Assembly: GCA_021613535.1 (NCBI GenBank)
Contig: CP075495.1
Span: forward strand, 8,246,001 to 8,310,000
Direction: 5' to 3'
Length of the DNA: 64,000 bases
From: Adineta vaga
Taxonomy: Eukaryota > Rotifera
Shown: positions 37,548-51,800 of the stretch, one piece after another
Position numbering within the stretch: the first letter of the stretch is position 1
Layout: every line of letters begins with the position of its first letter
The notes under the pieces: generated by a model
The model's input: only the letters and a program-made list of their open reading frames with translations
What the model was told of the DNA's origin: nothing
The model's database searches: none
Program-made: the position numbers and the translations under genes

Positions 37548-39584
37548 ATGTTTCACGATGATATACAAACACAACTGACGCACAGTATAAAACGGAATAC
37601 GAATGAACATCCAATCGATCGTATATATGCTGAACATTATAATGTCACTCATCTGATGAAAAATTCGTCAATCAAAATTCCATCAGATGATTATAAATCG
37701 GAAACAAAACATATTATTCAACGTCAACGAGTGATACGTTCATTTTTAAATAAATCTGATGAAATTGATGTAAGTAAATACTCAATTCGATTAAACTGTA
37801 ATGGAATTATTCGAAAGTAAGCTCTTACTTTTGTTAGAATTCGTAGCTGCTTAACTAACATGATAGTATAGTGAAGAATAGAATGAATGCTTTTATCTAC
37901 TTCGTACTCATTTTCATTTAAAATTATCTATTTAATTGAATAGTTTCAACCATCACCTCGTAAACCAATCATACTCGATACTCAACCAACATTTCTATCA
38001 ATAACATCTATCTCATCATTACCTTCACCATCAATTTCTGAACTAAATGATCAATCAACAAATAATAATAATCGTCAACAGAAAATCGATCGACATTCTC
38101 CTCTACTAATTCGTCGTCATCGTCCAACTATGGAAAATGTTTCTTTTAATCAACAAATGTTAGATACACCAAATGCGTCTCCCAATCAATTATCATTCTC
38201 ACTTCCAACAAGTTTTATCTTTCGAAATCGACCATCACGTGTAGTTCGTTCTGATCGATCATCGTATAAAATCAAAGATCGAATTTCATCTCCACGTATC
38301 AAAACATTGAAATATACGAAACCATCGAATGAAATCAAACAAAATCTATTCAATTCAAAATCAACTTATCAAAATAAATCATCTTTAATACCAATACTAA
38401 CATCAACATTAATTGAACAAGAAACAACACATAATCGAACATTAACGGATACGTTACGATCGAAATCACAACCGGTAAGACTACCAAAATCTCGTCTTTC
38501 TCATCAATTACAATTGGAAAGAATCAATACAACTCTGAAATCAAATGATCTTCAAGATTTATACATATCACCACGATTAGTATATAGTTCTCAACAAGAT
38601 ATGGATATACATACAAATTCGATGCAGAAAAAAGAATCAATTCTTGAAGAATGTAAGTTTATAAAAACTCAACAATCAGTTATCTTTTCCTTTCCTTTTG
38701 AGACATATTTAGCTTCTTAGTTGTCAAATGTCATGAATCACACAAACCGGAAATAAGCACGAGAATAGATTTTTGAATTTCTAAATTTTCAAACAACAAA
38801 AAATAACGGAAATGAATAATTATTATTTCTACTTAAATAATAAAACTAAGTAGCTCTTTGTATACTAATGTTTATTTCATCACAATCAGATGATTTCTGC
38901 ATATAATTAACTTCAATTATCAACAAGCGACCTACTTTCCACGTGAAAAAAATTTTGAGGACTTTCTTCAAGTTATATTATCTCAAGTAGATTTTCTCCT
39001 ACGAAAAACTTATTGACAGATTCTCATACTAGGTTGTTTAATCATATACGTTTTCTTCTTCACATAGGGGAAGATTTGAAATCGAACGCTACCGATGTTG
39101 TATCAGATGAAGATGAATCAATTCATAGTAGTGGAAATAGTTCAACATCGACATGTCATTCTCAAACGTATATTGAAGAAAATCAAGATAAATCTTCGAC
39201 ATTTATTCTCGGTAATGGTCTTCCAGAAAGTCAACATTCATCAATACAACGAAAAATACCACCACGACGACGACGACGACACGCATATAATATACCTTTA
39301 CCGCCCGTTGTTGAACATGATGAAGAAGAAGAAACAGGTGATAACTTTCGTTGACAAAGATTTGGTTTCTATGTATATAAAACTTTTCTGATGATATTTA
39401 TACAGATCTAACGAAAATTCTCGAGAAAATTTCTTCTCTTCAAAAGAAAACATTTGATAAGAACAAATTCGAAGAATCATTTACAGATGAAGATAGTTTA
39501 ACATTTCAATTATTAAATCAACAAGAAACAGAATTCGAAAAAAAACTATCCAAATTAAGAAAATATTCATTCAAACGAAATTAA
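37548..39584 (+). CDS. Uncharacterised disordered protein with C-terminal coiled coil
   Basis: Not recognised. Model: exons 37548-37769, 37944-38652, 39068-39337 and 39406-39584, spliced 1380 nt, 459 aa from the first in-frame ATG. The frame is open upstream to about 37428, so an earlier exon could add residues. The donor at 37770 (GTAAGT) was chosen because it restores frame; a later GTAAGC at 37817 does not. Introns of 174 and 415 nt are longer than typical here. The protein is rich in Ser, Arg, Asn and Gln, with basic segments (RRHRPTMENVS, KIPPRRRRRHAYNIPLPP). Acidic stretches also occur (VVSDEDES, EHDEEEET), and the C-terminus (ILEKISSLQKKTFDKNKFEE) looks coiled coil. A cytoskeletal or scaffold role is possible but unproven. 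Confidence 0.55.
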
Positions 39585-39894
39585 TACAAAAATATTTTCC
39601 TTGTCTCTTGTTTATCTATTGAATGACGAAGAAAAGAAATATTTATATACATATGCATTAAAATACAATCAAACCATTTACTTTATGTTATTATAAAATA
39701 ACATTACTATAGAAAAGATGTGTACCGAGTTTATTTCTAAACCAAACATTCCCAAAGAAAATAACTAATTCGATGAGTAAATGTTTGAATAAATGATGTA
39801 CAATCGATATCATTTTGATGTTTGACCAAACAAGATTTCTAGAATGAGGAAAAGAAAAAAAAATTGTCTTTGATATTACGCGAGTTCGATGATT
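39585..39894. other. Spacer between convergent genes
   Basis: This is 310 bp between the convergent 3' ends of the uncharacterised gene and the SZT2 homologue. It is AT-rich and nothing else was seen. Confidence 0.45.
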
Positions 39895-42800
39895 TTATCT
39901 TACTAAGCTATTTTGATCCGAACGATAGATAAGAACAAGAAATGCATCACATTGATGTGGTGCTTTGCATTGAAAGACGACCTAAAACGTAAATGTAATG
40001 TTCCATTATGATCATCTACAGAGTATTCATTATGAAAGATCCAACCAATAAAGAAGATATTTTAGGAATCATATGATCGTAAAGAATTTTTACCCTTATG
40101 ATTATTTAAACATTCGCGATCAACAAATATCGTGCTCTATAAAAGAATTGTGGCTAAAAGTATATAACTACATAATATGGGGATAGAAATTCAAGTTTTT
40201 CATGACTAAATTGATCTTTTGGTATTCACTTATATTCAAAGTAACTTTCACTGTTCTATAAGTGTTTTCGAAAGGTAACTTTGTTTTCTTACTAGATAAT
40301 TAATTGTAGATGAATTTAACATATGAAATTGCGAACCATATCGTGAACGTAAAAATCGATATAATCTATCAAATTGTTCTTTATTATTAAATACGCGTTG
40401 TAATAAACTATTGATTGCTGGTAATTCGATTGTTTCGTCACCGACACACGAATCTAATAATGTTTGAAATTCATTGATTTGAATTGGAATAGTCTAAAGT
40501 AAAATGTGTATTTAAGGAGACAGAGATTGAAGAGAATTAGATTTCATTACTTCTTGACGTCCAGTCAAAAGATTATCGGATCGGGTTGCGATTAATTTCT
40601 CCCAAAGACTTTCACGTCGATGTGATAATGATGCTTTATTTAATATCGATACTAATTTTGATCTACAAAATAATTTCTTATGAAGTTCTGAATTCCATCG
40701 AATTCAATTTCATATTTTACCTGAGATATTCAACATTTCGATCCGCTGGAATATTATTTCCAATATTTTGTTCACCACCAACTGAACTTGAACGAACTGG
40801 AACAACCAAATAAGGTTTTAAGGATGGAGATAATATAGTTGAAGCACGTTCTCTCATTTGATTTATATTAGTATTATTTTTCAAACTATTTGCCATTCGA
40901 TTATTACTTTGTGGAAGAACGGAAATTCTATTCAATGATGATGAAGTTACATTTGATGAATTATGCTGTTTTGGACCTAGATTTGTATAGATTATATACA
41001 TAACAACTGTTAATTCCGATGGTGTTGATGGAGTTATACGAGCAGCGAACCAATAAATATCATTACCATCACAATCAAATAAATATTCTTCCTACGATTT
41101 AAAAATAAAATCAAGATTTTTATCAACAATAGAGTAACAGTTATGCTCGTAATTTGATAGAAATAAACCTACCGAATTTCGTTTCTTGATGTGAATATTG
41201 TACGCTGCTGCATGTTCAAGTACATATTTAAATAGATAACTATCAGCTGATCGTTTATTTACATCAATTGTATGATGAATAATTGCTAAAGTGAAGAAAA
41301 TATCCTATTTATAAAAACAAAGAACAAACAAATGAGATTTACTTTTAAATAATGCTGTTTTCGATCCAATTGGTGCATTTGGATAATATTCAATAAAATC
41401 TTGTAGAAATGTAATTAATGTAAAATCTGATGGAAGTAAATGTATATCTTCTGGATTAGTTTGATAACGAACAATCGTTTGAAGATGAAAATCATATACA
41501 AATGCGTCGAGTTCAGCTTGTTCAGGAATCCAAACTGTATCATATGAAATCTATGGATAAGAATAAATAGATATGATTCGTAATCGAGCCTTTTTTTATT
41601 ATTTTACTGATCGAAAATTAGTTGATGTTGGTGTTTGATTATTTGTTGGCATTTTAATAATATCGTATTGAAGAAAACGTAGAACAATTTGAACATTATT
41701 CAATAAAGATAATTCGACGAGTAATGTTGAACGACGATTTGAATCGGAACGATGAAAATTATATTCCACGGGAGATTGAACATGTGATGAACGAGGAATT
41801 CTTTAGACGAAAAAAAAAGGGAACAAATTTAAAGAATATTGCATAAAAATCGTACTTTCGTGGATTTAATTTCGTATTGATTGGATAGAATTTATAAGTT
41901 GTTTGTAAATATGAGCAAATTTGCTCTATAAACGCAACGACGATTTGTGTATGCTGCTGCTGCTCATTGATATTATTTAAACGAATTGAATCATGACGAA
42001 TTAATTGTCCTTGAGCAATTTGATAATCATTCTAAAGAAAACAATTCCAAAATAGTTCTAACCATTTCATTTTCAATTGAATATTCAGTAGCAGCTTCTA
42101 CAAATGAACTGTTAGAAAACGCGTTTTTTCCTAATTGCCTATTTTCTTTTCAACCAGTAACTAATAATTGAAATTATATAAAATCCTATTCAATTTATCC
42201 TTAAAAAAATTTCAAAACTTTTTCCTAAGAAATAATAAATAATTAGTAAGAACTAGTTAGAAAGAAAGAAAAATATCTTTCATATGATAGAAGATAAAAG
42301 TTAGTAGTCAATACCAGTTAGTAGAGAAAACAAAATGAAAGAGGAGATAAAAATGAAGAAGACATTGTCTTCAAAGTGAAAAAATGCAAATAAAACGTAT
42401 GTGATAGGTGTAGTTCTAAATATGTGAGTTAGGAGAAGATCTTTTATGAGCAGCGAGATGATATAGAAAACAATATCAGACACCTCATCAACCGATTGTA
42501 TACATCGGCGTAGAGTAAAATCGACTGGAATGGCAACAGATTTTCGTTTGTTTGTCAGACGAGTTGCTATTGAGATTTCAGCTTGTACTGCTGAGGAAGC
42601 ATCCTGAAAACATAGATAACGACATATACACCTCGAATTTGGAACTTCTACAAAATAAACTTGTCTTTGAAAAAAAAAACCAAACAAACAAAATATTACA
42701 ATTTTGTATTAGATCTTTGAAAAAAAAAACTTCAAATAATGCAAGAAAAACTTACTAAACAAAGTGCATTGTTAGCACGTAGTGTGCAATCATTTTGAAA

Positions 42801-45800
42801 GAAATGTCGAGCTGGTCGAGAGAAAAGTATAGATGCAACAGTAATATTTAACAATCGAGAACGATGTTTCATTTGAGTTAATGAATCATCCTTTCAAATG
42901 AAAAGAAAATAGTTTTTTTTTCTTCTTCTTTTCATTAAGTTAACAAACTGTAATGATTAATTTGGGTTTTAGTGCCCAATTTGAACAAAGTTCTTCAAGT
43001 TTTCCACATCGATCCATATCTAAATATTGAAAAGTAATTCTAATCAAATTCTGATATCTCTTTTTCCTCTAAGTAGATTGCAATATTCATGCAATGAATT
43101 GAACTAAATAAAATAACATACGGATCTTTTTATTCTCTTTCAATTGTAGTAATTGTGTTCCATGTCGTTGAATTAAATCTTGACTTAAATCATTCGATAA
43201 TGATGGATATGATCCAATTAAATTACAATAAAGTAAATCAATATTCCAAGATGTATAAATATTTCCTGTTTTCGGTGGTAAAACTTCTCTAATTACTTGT
43301 TCAAGTTCAACATTATCACCTTTTGTTGAATGCTAAAATATTCGTATAGATTTTTACAAGATAATAAAAAAAAATGTCAAAACAAACTTTAGCTATTATT
43401 CCATGTTGTATATGATGACGATTGTATTCGGAATGTTGTTCGTGATGAAATGATCGATAACGAAAAAGACCCATTTTTTGTGTTACAATTATATTTAAAA
43501 CATGTAAACGTCGATTTGACCAACTGATAAGATTCGAAAAATGAGTCGTTAATAATTTTGATAGTTCATCAGGTGCATTATGTAATATCATTGTTAACTA
43601 AATATAAAATTGATGATAGTCTTTTCTGTGAATATTAAATAAATTTCATTTACTTTTTTATCATTGGCTATAATACATAAGAATATTTGCTTAGGGATAT
43701 CCGAACTATTCGCTAGAGCCACTGAAATAAAAATATCAGTTAAGATGTAAATAAATGAACTGATTTTATTGTACGTACTTGCATCACCCGATTCTTGCTG
43801 TGGTGATGATTCATTACTTTCAATAACTAAATCACTAATCATTTTTGTACTTTGATATAAAACAATAAGATTAAGATTTTCACCGGGAATACGTGTTGGC
43901 TACAAATAAAACGATTTTCATTCAAATATTCGTTTAAAATCTAAACTTATCAGTTTCATACCATTTGATCTAACGATGGTACTGGTAAATATAAAGTTCG
44001 TTCTTGATTACATCGAAATATCATTCCATGTAGTGATTCATGTTTATATGCAATGAATTTTTGATCATTAAGCCACGAAGTAAAACTATGAATAACATCC
44101 ACAAGAAGTATTCGATTGGATAAAGTATGAGAACAACTTGTTAATGATGGAGGTCTAGGATCTAGAAAAGATTTGATCAGTAGATTAAATAGACCAAATG
44201 ATATTTTCTTACTTTCTATTGTTAGATGTTGAAACCATAATGTTAAACATTGAGCATGTTCAAATGAAAGAGGTTGTGGTTCATCCATAGAGGAATTACT
44301 TAACATTGAACTTTGAATTGATTCTTGACGCTATTAAATGAAATAAAAGAAAAGAAAATATATCGATTAGAATTGAACCGGATTTTTTTTGAAAAAGTGA
44401 GAAAAAAAGAAGAAATGTATAGCATAGATATAAATGTAGAATAAAAAGCATGGATTGCTCACCCAACCAGAGATGAATATAGGCAGAAGCAGTAGTTTTA
44501 CTCAGATAAGTTTCGGTTTTTTTTAATAGATATATTAGTGAAAAAGATTTGAGTGAGATGAGACCTGAAGTTTAACAGGTGAATATGAACCCATAGATTT
44601 GTTCGTTTTCATAAAAATATTAAATAGACCAGCAGTACTATTCGTCGAATGCTAGAACAATACATTGGTCCAAAATAAATCGTTGTTAATCATTCGATAG
44701 GAGAGAAAATCAATGAAAGAGATCAAATATATCTTCTTAAATACTTTACTTACACGTCTTGATTGAACTGTTGGTGTTGTTGGTCCTGTATCCATAGTAA
44801 ATGTTCGTGCTGTTTGTACATTTCGATCGAGAATAAAAGCTTAAGAGAAATAAAAAGAATGGAGAATAAGATCAAACGAATAATATTTACTTGTTTCATT
44901 TGCAAATTTAACTGTATTCATCGAACGAGGTGATGGTGGTGGTTCTAACGATCCATGTCGTTGATAAATATTATTACTACTATTATAAAGTTTTGGCAAA
45001 AGTTTATATTCAGTAACATAATCTGCTAAAGCAAATCTAAATGCTTGTAATAATGTATTTGACATGATACTTGGATCAGTTTCTGGTTGACCACCACGTG
45101 CCCAAACATGACAACGAAGAATATTTTCATTGGAATCTAATTGAAAGGAATTTTTCTTTGAAATAATAGATAGAATAGCTTACTATCATTATTTGTCATT
45201 GAAGAAGAATTTATTTCAGTCACACGAATTAAATCAATCAATGAATCGACCGTTAAGTCATCGGATAAATCTTCTGTTGATAAAGGACTTGGTCGATTAC
45301 TTGAATTCAAAACATGTAATTCAATCCATGCAAGACCTAATCGATATCAAAACAAGATTAATTTCAAATTAATTTCCTACTATATACCTGGTCGAGGAAT
45401 TCGTATATTGTATGTTTTATTATAGACAATCAATGTTTGTCCACGATAATCTTTGATAATATCCTATTATCGAAACAATCATTGAAAATTCGTATTTTCT
45501 TTTCTTTGGTGTCAAATAAAATTTTACTTTAAGATCTTTGGCAAGAATAGGAAGTAATAAAGGTTGATGAAATTGATTTGTTTTAACATAACGTCGAAAA
45601 TAGTAGAGAAAAGCATTTGTATTAATAAATGATGAAATTTTATATTCAAATATATGTTTTGGTTCACTATCAATCGGTCGAATAAACTAATTGAATGAAA
45701 GATGAAAAAACAAATTTTTTTCATGATATCAAAATGAATATTTACAGTAACATCATCAGGATTTAAACGTGTCATCGCAAAATGATACAGAGCATTGACA

Positions 45801-48800
45801 AGTTCTTTGACAACTTCATCTTCTAATCGACTAACAATTGATTGAACAAGATTACTTTTTATTGTTTCAAATTGTGGATCAACTACAATCACAAAATCGA
45901 TATAGTTTTTAAAATAATGTCAATATGAAACAAAAACTTTACCAGATGATTTCAATCCATAGAGCATTACATGAACACAAAAAGTACCCTAAAGAAAAGA
46001 AGTTTTTCATTTAAAGAATAATTGAAAATTTTTCATTTACTGAATCATGTCGTTGTCGATTTTTCATTGAATTATTCAATGATGAATTACTATTTGCATT
46101 CAAAATTTGCGGTGATGGTGGTTCACCAGCATAGAGAGGATAATGATGATGATCATTTATCAATGAAGTTTCATCAATTAAACCAGATGTTGAGGGTGGA
46201 AGTGTATCTTCACGAAATCTCATATAATAATAAGTACGATCACCACAATAAACAAATAAATTCTTTCGATTATGTACAGCTAATGAACTAAAATGTGTCG
46301 ATAATTCACGTAAAAGTGAACCTAGAGTAGATAAAAAGAAAGATTTAGAATCGAATTGGAAGAATGTTGCGTATTTTTCTTACCTGGATGATAACCACTT
46401 GAAGTTTTCGAACTTGTTTGTGTATGAAGATGTGGACGAAGACGAAAATGTAAAGGAAACGAATGTGTCCATAGCTCATCACAAGCATACTAAATTTCAG
46501 TAATCACAAACAATAGAAAGAAAAACAAAGAAATTACTTCGCCCGGTGGAATATTTAAATTTGCAGCTAAGATTGGAGCATCAGCATCGAGAGTTAAATC
46601 ATCATTTTCACCAGGTGGTACCAATAATGAATTACACAATCGAGTTGTTGATAAATTACTCATTAATAATTTCTAAATACAAAACGTATTGAACTATAAA
46701 CAAATATTCAAAATGAATCAAACTTGGTTTGTTGTACGACATAATTGTTTAAATTCATCCATTAATTCATCTAAGATTATTTTTGGTTCTTCTGATTGTT
46801 GCATCGTATCGGATGATGAACTAAAAATGATAAAGAACTATGTGATAAGAATCAATGATGTTTAATTTCTTTACCCGCAATAAAGATAGAATTTCACTTC
46901 GAGTAGATCGATTTGTGTGGACGTTTTTTTCTTTCGTTCAATAAAAAGCCAAAATGATGGTTTGACATAATCATTTAATCTATCATCAATAGGTGTCTTC
47001 TCAATATCATCATCATCGGCGACAGAACTATCAGAAGGTAAACTATCTTCCATTGTAAGTGATGATTGATCATCACTTGAATTTGTTGATAAAGCTAACA
47101 GTAATAACAATAAGATGGTTTACTATTATTATTAAATTCAACATACCCGAAATGCGTCGTCGTTGATTTTCTTCCGAATCTTCATAGATAGGTTCAAGTA
47201 GAATATAATAATTACCACATTCAGTAAGAACATATTTATTTTGAATACGAACATTTCGTAGTTCCTAGATACAAAAATATTCTTGTATTTCTTTCCTTTC
47301 TACTGTTGTGTAAAAATGAGAATATTACTTCGAGAAATGGTTTTAAAGACTTATCAATACCAAGAACAAATTTAAGATCAATTGAACGACATAAACATTT
47401 TGATCCTTGGATATTCGCAGATGCTTGTACATGTCCAATAACATGTTCAATTAAATCTTTATCCAATGTACGACGCGTGAAATATGTTGATAGTTGTTCA
47501 TCACGTAAAAGCCATTCGATCTACATATAATGAAAACAATGATTGAATTTTTCAATTGATATTAAAATGTATCGATTTTCTCATTGAAAAGTTATCCTCA
47601 TAGATACTCGAAGTTTTTTTTCTTCTCATGACTTTGTCTTAGTAACTCCGATTTACTTTCTCTCTTGGATATATCTTTTGAGTAGACTACAGAACAGAAA
47701 CAATTCATCAAACCTCGCGTCGACATAACATAATTGCTCGTCGTTGTGCATCAGATAATCGAAGTTTATCCAAAGGATTTCTAAAGATATTCAATTAGGT
47801 TTAATTGTTTTCTATAAATTTCTTACTTATTCAATTCTCCACCCATGGTAGTTCCTGTACATGTACTTGCATTTTCAACTGCATCAATAGGATTCAATTC
47901 TTGTAAACGTCTCGCTGATATTAACGACGGATGATTGAATGTTGGTGTATTTGTTGTCATACCATTGATATTAACACCTGGTGTTTCGACATCTTCACGT
48001 CCAAATGTCAAACACATTAAACCAAATGAAATACGTAACGAAGGAAGATCAATTTTTGTTTCCGCTGGTTTAGTAATTAATTCATCTTAAATTTAAAATC
48101 AATATATTTTTTAAAGTTTTCAATTATCTTTGACTTACTTATACAAAGTGGAATTGTTTTGACTTGTTTATTATAATCATAATCTTTCATTACTAATCGA
48201 CAATCAAAGCAAATAAATAATGGTAAAACTTCTTGTATAGATAAATCTCTTGAACGATTTGATATTGAACTTGATGATTCATTTGATCGACGACGTTTTT
48301 TTGTCAATTGCAATTCATATTCTTCATCGTCATTATTTTCATGAATATATACTGTACCATTACTTCGATGATCATCATCTTCATTCTCACTACTACTTTC
48401 ATGATCATGTCCGTTTGTTTCATCGAATTTATATGGACCTGATGTTGGTAATACTTCATTATTATCGACTAAACGATCGATTTCAATAGAATTCCGACTT
48501 GATTCATCAGATTCTTTATTTGGACGAAAATAGAAATAATCCGAATCCAATGAAACACGACGAAAGAATTTATTGATGATAGCAAGAAATTTCTCATCTA
48601 AATAAGTATGAATATGTTGTGTCGTTGGTTTACAAGTCGTATCAGATTCGTCTGATCTATTTAAAAGAAGAGGAAGACATTATTTTTAATAATATTGAAA
48701 TTTTACTGTAATTCATCATCTGATAAATGTGAACACATTGCTTTGAGAAATGAAGTTAATTCAATATCTTCACAATGATCAAAATAAATTGTATTCAATG

Positions 48801-51800
48801 CATGATCAATATCAGTGCGATGTGTTATTAATTCAAATAAACAATTTTTATAGAATGCTACAAAAAGCAAACAATAATTGTATCGAAAAATAATAGAAAG
48901 ATGAATTTTACCGGTGGCAAAAGCATAATCGAATGATTCACGCAAAGTTTCAACTTGTTTATCATCAGGAAACGAATGTTCTTCGTCAAAACGTCGAGAA
49001 TTGTCTATAAAAATAAAATACTTCTCTCAATGAAAAAGATTCAAACCAACAATATTACATACCACGTTTACGAGGTTTGATATTGTGTGATGTTGTTGCT
49101 GTTGAATTGACTGTTGCTACTTCATTTGTTAAATCATTATCATCGATTGTATAATCGAGATAAACATCTGTTTCTAATGTTGCTAATTGTTGTTCATACG
49201 AAAGAAGTAAGGATGATGCCAAACGCCCTTTATTACAGCCATATAAAAATATTGGAATATGCCATTGACGATTGAATGATTTCTTAAAATGTTCATAGGT
49301 CATATTCTGTTGTGGAGATGCATTCGTAATATTAACTGTAGGTGCAGTTAAAAGATTATAATGGTGATTTGGTGGTGATAAAGTAGCGGATGCTGAGTAA
49401 CGACGACGTGACGGTTCAACATGTAAAAAGTTACTTGTATCTATGGTTAATGGAGAATATATTCGACGGCAAGTAATAGCATTTGGTTGAGATATTGCAT
49501 GTTGGAATTGTTGAGCTACGGAATTAATAATAGGAATTGGTGATGATGTAGAATTTCTACCATGAGGATTTGTTGAATGTGAACTATGAGGTACTAATAA
49601 ATCTGATGAAGTAAATGTATCTCGACGTTGACGACGCCGTCCTGTATATTTCGCTAAAAAATAAAAACATGTTTTCATATTATAAACTATATATTTCAAT
49701 AAACCTGTTTGTTCTTCATGACAACCATGATCTATTTGTTCATTTGTTGATGCTATACATTTTGGTTGATAATCAACTGATGTTTCAATACTATCGATTA
49801 AACCATCGATAGCATATCGACAATCATCATAAATTAACATTCCATTATCAATATTTTCCATTGAATAATGTCCAATAAGATCATGCATGAGTACATTTAA
49901 ATCTGTATTTAATAGAAATAAATCACGTTCGGTTTTCGGTAATAATATCATATAAACATGTTCATCTCCATCGGTTGAAACAAGAAAATCCCAACGTGGA
50001 AATAACATTCCAATTAAATATTCTTCGAGATTTGTTAATGGTTTCGTTGATTTTTGTTGTTCATTATAATTCAGTAAATAAAGTAAATATGGACTTGATT
50101 TCAAACTACGTAGACCAATTGGTAAACGTTGTATTTTTGAATGAGTTGAACGTAAAATTAATGTACGTGTAAATGCATTATGATTTTCCAGCGTATCAGA
50201 AAATAAATGTTTTTTATTTTCATAAGTTTTTGAACATAAACGATCGTAAAGTACACCAAGTAATGTTGAATTAAGACTTTTTGTAAGAAATGAACCATTC
50301 TTAAAGATATAGTCCTGTTTAATTTTGTCATAATCTATACAAGGAAAGAAAAAAGAAACTATAATTCGAAGTCAAATCTTCAACTACCATCAATAAATGC
50401 TGAAAAATCAAAATGAGTTTGATGTGAACGACTTATAAGACTAATTGTATCTTGATTGAATGGTACTTGAATTGTATCAAGCGTTAATACTCGAGGTGGA
50501 CGTAGTATTGGACTTGAAAAGAAGAGTGTTTAGAGAAAATTAAGTTTTCATTTGAAAAAAAACATAATACCCCGTTAAAGATGAAGTTCGTTCTTGTAAA
50601 TATTTAACAAAATAGAATGAAACAAGTGTATTAAAACATTCACGATCGACTTCATTGATCTAAATATTCAATAAATATGTTTTCAGATAAGACATACAAT
50701 AAGTTTTGAATTCTTTTAGACTCTCTTTATTTTCAATAGTAACGATTCTTGTAATTGAAACAGTGCTTATGATAATTAAAATATTTTCTACAATAACGAA
50801 TTGCAATAATGTCTTTCTGCTTTCTTTTTGCTCTTTTTTTTTATATAATAACTGTTTTTAGATATATATATATACATCAAACAAACAAGACTATCTTCAT
50901 ATCAATCAAATACAATTTTTATCATTCCGATACTTGATTTTATCATCTTAAAACATGATCAATAGACACATAATATTCAAATCAAATGAAATTATTTATT
51001 TATAAAATTTATTCAAACAAAACGAAATTCTTCATGTATGATATGATATTAAAATGAAATTGCTTGAGATAAATGCTTCAATTATAGTAATAGAAGCCAT
51101 AAATATATATTGTTCTTCATTTGGTAGAACGATGAAGCCATTGATATATTGACTAAAGAACAGCAGCTTACCTCTGCATACAAATCATTTCAATTATCAT
51201 CATTATTATCATCAATAAAACAAGAAAGAGTTGATATGAACGACTGCAAAGAAGTGGAGGAGTTGAATCTCACCAATTGCTGGTGTTCAGGGTGAGACGA
51301 ACTGCTCCACTTAGTCGAGTCGAGTATGCGACTAGAGAATAAACTGATCGTAAATATAATATAATCAAGAAAAAACAACAAATGGGTCTATTCGCACGCG
51401 ATAAGGTCTTCATTCTTACTCTCTCTCTCTCTGTGTCTCTACGATCATTATTATGATCAAGCTCAAACTTACGAACGAACGGCTGTTGTTCTCACTCAAG
51501 AACGTGAAAAGTAATCGAAAAAAAAGTGAGAAGCGACTAAGGAAGAGTTGTAACATACGTTACTGGCTTCATTTATGCGTTTTTTTCTTCTCGTTTTTTT
51601 TCTTTCGTTCGTCTAGATGTGCTTTTGTTTTCTCCCTGAACTTTACAGCTGTTGATAATCTGTTCGTATGTTCGCGTAAAACGTGCTCCGTAGCGAAATT
51701 TGACTACATATATAACATGAAGAACGATGAGGGAATTTCGAGTGGAGCGTGCAAGAAACTCAATCTGAGCTCGATTTACTTTCACTTTGTCTCTCTCTCT